From an uncultured Eubacteriales bacterium (GTDB lineage: Bacteria; Bacillota; Clostridia; UBA1381; UMGS1253): a DNA stretch of 12,366 nucleotides. The stretch lies in NCBI GenBank assembly GCA_900550065.1, contig URQR01000043.1:1-12366 (forward strand), in the 5' to 3' direction. The stretch's first letter is position 1; each line of letters opens with the position of its first letter. Both the position numbers and the translations under genes were made by a program. Positions 6,289 to 12,366 of this stretch are shown here, in pieces. Below the pieces are notes generated by a model. The model was not told where the DNA came from, searched no databases, and saw only the letters and a list, made by a program, of their open reading frames with translations.

Positions 6289-9200
6289 AGACAGGTTTTT
6301 CAAAAGTGATTAGCTGCATTTTAGCGGTCACAATGCTGTTTGGCTGTATGACGCTTAATTTGAGCGCGGCGGCAGAGGACAGCGCGGAAAATGTATTTGA
6401 AACAAAAGACGGGTTTTTAGACCTTGAGGCGGAGGACTTAAAGTACGACAAGGGGCTTCTTGAGCTGTTAAAGTCGGACTTATACTCCGGTAAAAAAGCG
6501 TTAAGGCCGCTTAAAGAGGACAAAAACCAGCCGGCAAAGGACGCGGCAGCTGCGCTGTCGGTGCAGTTTAAGGCCGACCGTGACGGCACGTACTACATAT
6601 GGATGCGCCATACGGCGTCGGTTGCAAGATCCAACGGCGGCAACCTGTGGCTGTCGCTGGGCGGCGGCAACTATAATTTTACGAATTTAAAAGCGGAGGC
6701 GGAAGCGCCCGCGTGGTTTGTTTTGGGCAAGGTGGAGCTCAAGGCCGGGGAAATCGGCTCTATGCGTATCCTTCCACGCCAGATTGTTTCGATTGGGTAT
6801 GACCGCTTTATCATCAGTGCGGACGAGAACTATACGCCGACGGATAAAGATCTCGGCATCAAGGCGGCGGCAGCTGCGACGAGCTATCCGATTCCGACGC
6901 CGGCGCCCACGCCGGCAGCGATTGAGCCGGGGAAGGACGGCACGTATGACATTATTGATTTTAGTAAAGAAGACAGTGTAAAAAAGTACGGCTTTGCTTC
7001 GGGTACGGAGCATAAACAGGATACAAAGTTTACAGCACAGTGGATTCCGAACAATACGCGCGATATTCATATCGGCGACGTAAATAACGTATCTAAGTTC
7101 AACACACTCAAAATCCGTGTCTATGGAAACAGTAAGCTTCCGGTCACGTTTTTGCTCCAGTTTATGAGCAACGACCCGGACACGGAGGGCGACGACTATT
7201 ACGGAAAGACGATTGTTGTCGACAAAGATGGCTGGCAGGAATTTGTTATTCCGTTTACAGAGCTGGGTAAGACCCGCTCGCCGCTCGGCTATGACCAAAT
7301 CAGCCGGATTTCTCTGCGTACAAAGGGGTGGGACATTGAAAACCCGGAGGGGTCGGTGTTGTATTTTGACAAGTTCCAGCTCGTACGCGACGAAGCGATT
7401 GCGAAAGAGGAAGAATTGCTGCGGCAGGAGGAGGAAGCGCAGGCGACCTCCGACCCGAAGGATTTGTCAAAGGTGGCGGACGCGGTGTGTCTGTTCTTAG
7501 GTAACGGCCACGCCTACTCGAAGCAGCAGCGCGTTGCGATCGACCCGGACAATCCGGATGTTGTGCCGTTTACTGAAAATGACCGTACGCTCGTGCCGGT
7601 GCGCTTTATTTCCGAGCAGCTTGGCGCGGAGGTAAATTATGACGGCGCGACAGAGCAGGTGTCGGTGAAAAAGGACGGAATTGAGATTGACATGACGATC
7701 GGCTCGAACACGGTCTATAAAAATGGACAGGCGGTTACGCTGGACGTGGCGGCAAACACCTACAACGACCGTACGTTTGTACCGCTGCGCGCGTGTGCAG
7801 AGCTTTTAAACAAACAGGTATACTGGCACGACATGGGACTGATTGTAATCTCCGATAAAGAGAATATCTATGACGACGACAAAGATTTAGGCGTCCTGTA
7901 TACCATTATCCAGAATATCATCTTTGACCGCCCGACGGGCGAGCAGATGATGGCAGATTTACGGGCACAGAACCCCGACGATGCGCATCCGCGCCTTTTG
8001 GCGAATGCGCAGCAGATTGCGCAGATTAAAGAGCGCGCAAAAACCGACAGTGTGCTGCAAAGCTGGATTGACAGTATCGAAAAGAGCAGCCAGGGAATTT
8101 TGGAGCAGCCGACGGTTGAGTTTATTGATAAGCTCGGCTATGACAATGGTATGCTGACTGTCGCGCGTACGGCAAAGGAAAAGTTATATAAAATGGCGTT
8201 TTTGTACCAGTTTACCGGAGAAGACAAGTACGCTGCGCGTGCGTGGAAGGAGTTAGAAGAAATTTGTTCTTGGCCGGACTGGCACCCGGGACACTTCCTT
8301 GACACGGGCGAGTTGTCTTATGGTGTATCGCTCGCGTATGACTGGTGCTACGACTACTTTACGCCGGAGCAGCGCAAGACGATTGAGGATGCGCTCCACC
8401 GAAACGCCGTTATGGACGGTATCGGGGCGTACAATGGTACGACGGACAAGATGGACAGCGGTACGCATAACCGCAGCGGCTGGACAAAGGCGACGACAAA
8501 CTGGAACGCAGTCTGCAACGCGGGGCTGTTGATGGCGAGCGCGGCGATTGCGAACGTATACCCAGAGGATTGTACGACTCTGTTTGGACACATCATCAAG
8601 TCTGTGGAATTGGGCGTAAAGGATTACGCGCCGGACGGCGGCTATGCCGAAGGGCCGGGCTACTGGGAGTACGGCACGACGTACCTCGTGTGGCTCATTG
8701 CAAGTATGGACAGCGCGTTTGGCACGAATTACGGCCTGTATGAGTGGCCGGGCGTGAGCACGACGCAGTACTATGCGGCCTATGTGGACGGTCCGACGGG
8801 GACCTTCAACTACAGCGACAGCGGCTCGGGACACTTAGACGGCACAAGCTCGTTCTGGTTTGCAAAGAAAAACGGAGACCCGGATTTGGCGGGGCTGCGC
8901 TACAATAAATTAATTGAAAATGGCGGCGGCGCGTCGCCGAAGGATGTTATTTGGTACGACCCGGACAACATCAGTACGAGGGTAGAGCTTGGAAGCGACA
9001 GATTGTTTAAGGGCATCGACACGGCGTTCTTCCGGACGAACTGGACGGACAGCTCGATGGTGTTTGCCGGTTTCCACGGTGGGAAAAACAACTCCAACCA
9101 CGGCAATCTTGACGTCGGCACGTTCGTACTCGATGCGGAGGGCGAGCGCTGGTTTATTGACTTGGGCGGCGACAGCTATAGCCTGCCGGACTACTTTGGC

Positions 9201-10439
9201 GCGGCGGGCCGCGGCACCTACTACCGCGGCCGTGCGGAGGGCCAGAACACCGTTTGCGTTAACCCGGACAAAAAAGCCGACCAGGTTTATACGGCGCGCG
9301 GGCGCATCACGGACTATGTGTCGAAGCCGAAGGGCGCGTATGCAATTATGGATATGAAAAGTGCGCTTTCTGTGCTGAAGGTGTCTGACGCAAAACGTGG
9401 TATGCTCTTTACGAACAACCGACGCGCGGTTGTCGTGCAGGACGAGATAACGCTGCTCGAGCCGGGCGAGGTGTGGTGGTTTGCGCACACACAGGCTGAC
9501 ATTGAGATTGCGCCGGACGGCAAGTCGGCGGTTCTGACCCAGAACGGCAAACGCATGAGTGCGGTTATCACGTCGGACAATGACGCGAAATTTACGGTGA
9601 TGGATGCAGTAAAACTCCCAACGTCGCCGGCAACGCATGAGCTGGAAAACAAGAACGCGGGTATTCGTAAGCTGGCGATTCACTTGACAGGCGTGAAGGA
9701 CGTCAACCTTGCTGTGACGTTCCGAATGCTTGATGAGGGCGAATCAGAACCGTCTTATCAATACAGCTATACAAAGATGGAAAACTGGCAGATACCGGAC
9801 GGCGCGCTCGCGGTTCCGACCCTGACGGATGTGCGCGTAAACGGGCAGACGGTAGAAAACTTTAACCCGTTCGCAACGGACTATACCGTAATTCTGCCGT
9901 ATGGTACGACGGAGGTTCCAGCGGTGGAAGCGGCTGCGTCGGAGGGGTACGCGTATACGCTCACAATGCCGGATACGCTTCCGGGGATGGCAAAAGTAAA
10001 AGTATATGACCCGAACGACACAAGTATTTCGCAGACGTACAGCGTGTTTATCCGCGCGCAGAAGGGCGTAGAGATTGTGGCGAGCCACAATCAGGAGGGG
10101 AATACGCCGGAGAACAGTATGGACGGCGACTTTGTATCGCGCTGGGCCGCGGAAGGCAGCGCGTGGATTAAATATACCTTTATAGAGCCGCGCGAGATTT
10201 CTTCCGTTTGGATTGCGTACTACAGTGCGACTGAAAAACGGAAAGCACGGCTTGAGATACAGGTGTCCGAGGACGGCGAGAACTTTGTTTCCGTGTTTAA
10301 AGGCATGAGTACGGCGTCGAAAGTCGAGCTTGAGGAGTTTAAGCTGCCGCAGCCGATGACGGTAAAGGCGGTCAAAGTGCTTGGCGATGGCAACACGGTC
10401 AACAACTGGAATGTTATTGCAGAGATAGATTTTAGATAA
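6285..10439 (+). CDS. large modular secreted heparinase II/III-fold polysaccharide lyase
   Basis: This 1384-residue exported protein has a signal peptide of about 30 residues (cleavage likely after SAAA). Modules in order: a CBM35-like sandwich (about 42-180; GTYYIWMRHTA); a Pro/Thr linker PIPTPAPTP; a second binding-type sandwich (about 218-365; TYDIIDF ... YFDKFQLV); a charged linker; a copper-amine-oxidase-N-like module (about 400-525; RTLVPVRFISEQLGAEV and RTFVPLRACAELL); the lyase alpha-toroid starting AHPRLL near 567; the heparinase II/III beta-domain (about 925-1170); a cadherin-like sandwich (about 1178-1262); and an F5/8 type C/CBM32-like module (about 1263-1384). Candidate catalytic residues are Asn739 (NWN), Tyr793 (EGPGYWEYG) and His939 (NHGNLD). 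The Asn-Tyr distance of 54 matches that recalled for heparinase III. It probably cleaves a uronic-acid-containing polysaccharide; the substrate cannot be told. The ATG has AGGG six bases upstream, and an upstream 11-codon frame overlaps it. Confidence 0.88.
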   Translation: MKTGFSKVISCILAVTMLFGCMTLNLSAAAEDSAENVFETKDGFLDLEAEDLKYDKGLLELLKSDLYSGKKALRPLKEDKNQPAKDAAAALSVQFKADRDGTYYIWMRHTASVARSNGGNLWLSLGGGNYNFTNLKAEAEAPAWFVLGKVELKAGEIGSMRILPRQIVSIGYDRFIISADENYTPTDKDLGIKAAAAATSYPIPTPAPTPAAIEPGKDGTYDIIDFSKEDSVKKYGFASGTEHKQDTKFTAQWIPNNTRDIHIGDVNNVSKFNTLKIRVYGNSKLPVTFLLQFMSNDPDTEGDDYYGKTIVVDKDGWQEFVIPFTELGKTRSPLGYDQISRISLRTKGWDIENPEGSVLYFDKFQLVRDEAIAKEEELLRQEEEAQATSDPKDLSKVADAVCLFLGNGHAYSKQQRVAIDPDNPDVVPFTENDRTLVPVRFISEQLGAEVNYDGATEQVSVKKDGIEIDMTIGSNTVYKNGQAVTLDVAANTYNDRTFVPLRACAELLNKQVYWHDMGLIVISDKENIYDDDKDLGVLYTIIQNIIFDRPTGEQMMADLRAQNPDDAHPRLLANAQQIAQIKERAKTDSVLQSWIDSIEKSSQGILEQPTVEFIDKLGYDNGMLTVARTAKEKLYKMAFLYQFTGEDKYAARAWKELEEICSWPDWHPGHFLDTGELSYGVSLAYDWCYDYFTPEQRKTIEDALHRNAVMDGIGAYNGTTDKMDSGTHNRSGWTKATTNWNAVCNAGLLMASAAIANVYPEDCTTLFGHIIKSVELGVKDYAPDGGYAEGPGYWEYGTTYLVWLIASMDSAFGTNYGLYEWPGVSTTQYYAAYVDGPTGTFNYSDSGSGHLDGTSSFWFAKKNGDPDLAGLRYNKLIENGGGASPKDVIWYDPDNISTRVELGSDRLFKGIDTAFFRTNWTDSSMVFAGFHGGKNNSNHGNLDVGTFVLDAEGERWFIDLGGDSYSLPDYFGAAGRGTYYRGRAEGQNTVCVNPDKKADQVYTARGRITDYVSKPKGAYAIMDMKSALSVLKVSDAKRGMLFTNNRRAVVVQDEITLLEPGEVWWFAHTQADIEIAPDGKSAVLTQNGKRMSAVITSDNDAKFTVMDAVKLPTSPATHELENKNAGIRKLAIHLTGVKDVNLAVTFRMLDEGESEPSYQYSYTKMENWQIPDGALAVPTLTDVRVNGQTVENFNPFATDYTVILPYGTTEVPAVEAAASEGYAYTLTMPDTLPGMAKVKVYDPNDTSISQTYSVFIRAQKGVEIVASHNQEGNTPENSMDGDFVSRWAAEGSAWIKYTFIEPREISSVWIAYYSATEKRKARLEIQVSEDGENFVSVFKGMSTASKVELEEFKLPQPMTVKAVKVLGDGNTVNNWNVIAEIDFR

Positions 10440-10442
10440 AAT

Positions 10443-10478
10443 AAAAAAACTCCCATGCACTTGTGTGGGAGTTTTTTT
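10443..10478 (+). terminator. rho-independent terminator
   Basis: Just after the lyase stop codon, A-run plus CTCCCA (10443-10455) pairs with TGGGAG plus a seven-base T-run (10466-10478) around a 10-base loop. The symmetrical A- and T-runs could stop transcription in both directions. Confidence 0.9.
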
Positions 10479-10545
10479 ATTTTCGCCGGAATATATTAAA
10501 ATATTGACGAAGAATATAACGATATTGATATTTTGATAGATGTGA

Positions 10546-10574
10546 TTGACAGCTTTTTATGCTTTTGTTATAAT
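10546..10574 (+). promoter_or_regulatory. consensus sigma-A promoter of the deacetylase-like gene
   Basis: A perfect TTGACA (10546-10551), a 17-base spacer and a perfect TATAAT (10569-10574) form a full-consensus promoter. The start is predicted near 10581, leaving a leader of about 80 AT-rich bases. Upstream (10499-10538) are several ATATTGA/TTGATA copies of unknown meaning. Confidence 0.85.
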
Positions 10575-10661
10575 AGATATGTCATAGAGTTTGTTTTTTA
10601 TTATATATTTTTATGCGTGTTTAACAAAAGTAAATACAAAATTTTTTTAGGAGGAATTATT

Positions 10662-12366
10662 ATGGCAAAAAAGTGTTTGGCAATGCTTTTATGCGTCGCG
10701 ATGGTATTATCGCTCTTTACGCTGCCGGCCGTTTCTGCGGCGGAAGGCGATTTGTTCAGCGATGATTTTGAAAATCGCGGCGACGTTGGCACTAAGATTC
10801 CAGAGGGTGGCGGAACGAACTGGGACGCGAATTGGGGTCCGGTCGTTGTCGGAGTCGACCCGATGAATCCGAACAATAAGGTGGCGGAGTACCTCGCTTC
10901 CGAAACCCAATCATATCCGCCGCTGCATAAAAAAGTAGCAATGGCGGTAGGGACGACGACGCTGTTTTCTGGAAGAGTGTTGCTGCATGATTCTGCGGTG
11001 GCGGAACCGAGCTTCTACCTGGAGATGCGCAATTCTTCAAATGATGCTGCGGCTAACCGGAAGACGCTTATAAACTTATCTACGAGCAAAATTGAGTTTA
11101 TGTCTGACAGAAGCACCAGCTATGGCAGTGTTGTGGCGGACAAATGGATTGAATACAAGCTTTATATTACGCCGGGTCTTGAAGGGGAAAACACCAAAAT
11201 CCTTGTTGTCCTTACCAGTGCGGACGGTACGGGGCTTAAAGATAAAGACGGCGCATTGACGGATACTATCAGCTTGGAAAGTGAAGCTGTTTTAGACAAT
11301 ATCGCTATATTTACGAACAAGATGGGCAAAATTGTACATAACACGAATATTCCGTATAAAGCAGATGATAATTCGGCGCGCGTATACCTTGACGACGTAA
11401 GAATCTACAACACGGCTTCGCTCTCGTCGGACGCGACGCTTTCGTCGCTGTCGTACAACGGTACGCCGATTGCGGAGTTTGACCCGGCGAGGACGACGTA
11501 TAATGTCCGTCTGGAAACCGACGTAGAGTCTGTGTCTTTGACGGCGGTGAAGAACGACTCCGCTGCGCAGGAGCCGGTGTACAGCACGGGTGCACTGACA
11601 GAGTTTCCGGGCAGCATTGTCGTAACGGTTACGGCGGAGTCCGGCGTGAAGAAGTCCTATACGGTGTTCTTTACGCGTAAGGCGAGCGGCGACGAAATGG
11701 CTGCTGATATTATGCAGACGAAGGGCAATGTCGGTGCAATGGCGACGATTATTTCCGACGACGGCGTAATTTCGAGCGGGCAGATTTTGGATGAACTGAC
11801 ACAGAAATATGAAATTCCGGTTTCCTGTGCAGGGATTGTAAGAAACTCGTTTACAGGCGGCAATCTGGCAAAATGGCAGGAAATTGAGAGCCACGGCTGG
11901 ATTGAGATGATCAACCATTCATGGACGCATCCGGACCGCATGAGCGACAACGAAGCCTATAAGGATGCGCTTTGTGTAGGTACAAACATAAAGTGTAACT
12001 CTGAAGAAGGATTGAAAATGGAGCTTGTCGACTCCAAGCAATATTTTGAAGAAAACTTTACGACGGACGCAATCAGTTTTGCTGCGCCGAATAACTCAAT
12101 GTCGAAGCGCGGCTGGGAAATTATGAAACAAGAGGGCTACTACTCTGCCCGTTTGGGTGAGCGTGGCTTCAATAGTGTTTCCCCGGCGGACGGAACCGCA
12201 AAGGGCCAGTGGATGAACCTTGCTATGCAGGGGATCGGCGACAACGGGGCAGGTACGAAGGAACGCAACGCATGGGTTGATACGGTTGTTAAAAATGGTC
12301 AGTGGCTCGTTGAAATGTGGCACAATGTCGGTTCGGGCGGCTATCAGCCGATTTCAAAGGCAGATG
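10662..12366 (+). CDS. secreted CE4/NodB-type polysaccharide deacetylase-like protein (partial, C-terminus beyond right edge)
   Basis: The open frame gives 568 complete residues to the right edge. A signal peptide (MAKK, hydrophobic core, PAVSAAE) ends near residue 26. Residues about 32-250 look like a concanavalin/laminin-G-type sandwich (FSDDFENRG ... RVYLDDVRIYNT). A cadherin-like sandwich follows (about 253-345; DATLSSLSYNGTPIAEFDP, ending SYTVFFTR). From about 355 a NodB fold begins: motif 1 is SDDG, with Asp366 as likely base and Asp367 as metal ligand; motif 2 is HSWTH, His419 and His423. A later WHNVG carries His554. The usual Arg of the RPPYG-like motif 3 appears to be missing (FAAPNNS). 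Family members remove N- or O-acetyl groups from glycans with a divalent metal; the substrate here is unknown. The ATG has a perfect AGGAGG seven bases upstream. The cadherin-like module is shared with the lyase next door, which suggests related surface roles. Confidence 0.85.
   Translation, partial: MAKKCLAMLLCVAMVLSLFTLPAVSAAEGDLFSDDFENRGDVGTKIPEGGGTNWDANWGPVVVGVDPMNPNNKVAEYLASETQSYPPLHKKVAMAVGTTTLFSGRVLLHDSAVAEPSFYLEMRNSSNDAAANRKTLINLSTSKIEFMSDRSTSYGSVVADKWIEYKLYITPGLEGENTKILVVLTSADGTGLKDKDGALTDTISLESEAVLDNIAIFTNKMGKIVHNTNIPYKADDNSARVYLDDVRIYNTASLSSDATLSSLSYNGTPIAEFDPARTTYNVRLETDVESVSLTAVKNDSAAQEPVYSTGALTEFPGSIVVTVTAESGVKKSYTVFFTRKASGDEMAADIMQTKGNVGAMATIISDDGVISSGQILDELTQKYEIPVSCAGIVRNSFTGGNLAKWQEIESHGWIEMINHSWTHPDRMSDNEAYKDALCVGTNIKCNSEEGLKMELVDSKQYFEENFTTDAISFAAPNNSMSKRGWEIMKQEGYYSARLGERGFNSVSPADGTAKGQWMNLAMQGIGDNGAGTKERNAWVDTVVKNGQWLVEMWHNVGSGGYQPISKAD

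Noticed and set aside
6336..6347. Possible lipobox (LFGC, Cys21) in the lyase signal peptide.
   Set aside because: Phe at the -2 position is unusual for a lipobox, and a good signal peptidase I site (SAAA) follows nine residues later; secretion is more likely than lipidation.
8253..9683. Two long minus-strand open frames (8253-8834 and 8910-9683).
   Set aside because: Both are antisense to the lyase catalytic region, are Arg/Val/His-rich and lack start signals; they reflect codon bias of the real gene.
9744..10460. Minus-strand open frame of 238 codons.
   Set aside because: It is antisense to the cadherin-like and F5/8C modules and would start inside the terminator hairpin; no domain is visible.
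10499..10538. ATATTGA/TTGATA near-repeats upstream of the deacetylase-like promoter, considered as a second promoter or operator.
   Set aside because: The TTGACG box has no matching -10 at 16-18 bases, and the repeats are short and AT-rich, so they are not convincing.
11292..11918. Minus-strand open frame of 208 codons.
   Set aside because: It is antisense to the deacetylase-like gene, which has a signal peptide, family motifs and a perfect ribosome binding site.

Overview
The window looks like a carbohydrate-utilisation and cell-surface region from a Gram-positive anaerobe, most likely a member of the Clostridia (Bacillota). This rests on strong AGGAGG-type ribosome binding sites, near-consensus sigma-A promoters, compact intergenic gaps closed by hairpin/T-tract terminators, a TTG start, and a secreted enzyme carrying a copper-amine-oxidase-N-like module typical of clostridial surface proteins. 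The taxonomic call is an inference; there is no rRNA or marker gene here.

Left part (1-3569): an AraC-family regulator on the minus strand, cut by the left edge, is divergent from a two-gene operon. The operon encodes a five-bladed beta-propeller glycosidase/phosphorylase-like protein (GH130/GH43-like) and a GH127-type enzyme (beta-L-arabinofuranosidase family) with its cysteine/glutamate active-site residues intact. Neither has a signal peptide, so both probably act on oligosaccharides inside the cell. A bidirectional terminator (3577-3610) separates them from a convergent minus-strand YgjV-like membrane protein (3592-4137).

Right part (4138-12366): three genes for exported proteins lie in tandem on the plus strand, each apparently with its own promoter, and the first two with their own terminator. 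They are a 610-residue secreted protein of unknown function with a TTG start; a 1384-residue modular heparinase II/III-fold polysaccharide lyase (two binding-type modules, a copper-amine-oxidase-N-like module, the lyase core, a cadherin-like beta-sandwich and an F5/8 type C module); and a CE4/NodB-type polysaccharide deacetylase-like protein with a concanavalin-like module and a cadherin-like module, cut by the right edge.

Reading the parts together (inference): the exported lyase and deacetylase-like protein could process an acidic and/or acetylated polysaccharide outside the cell, while the cytoplasmic GH127 and propeller enzymes process arabinofuranoside-containing or related oligosaccharides under AraC-type control. 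No transporter is visible in the window. The most distinctive local signals are an 11-bp perfect inverted repeat bracketing the lyase promoter and an 11-codon upstream reading frame whose stop overlaps the lyase start codon. No gene-free stretch exceeds 300 bases. I see no CRISPR array, tRNA, rRNA, insertion sequence or attachment site.
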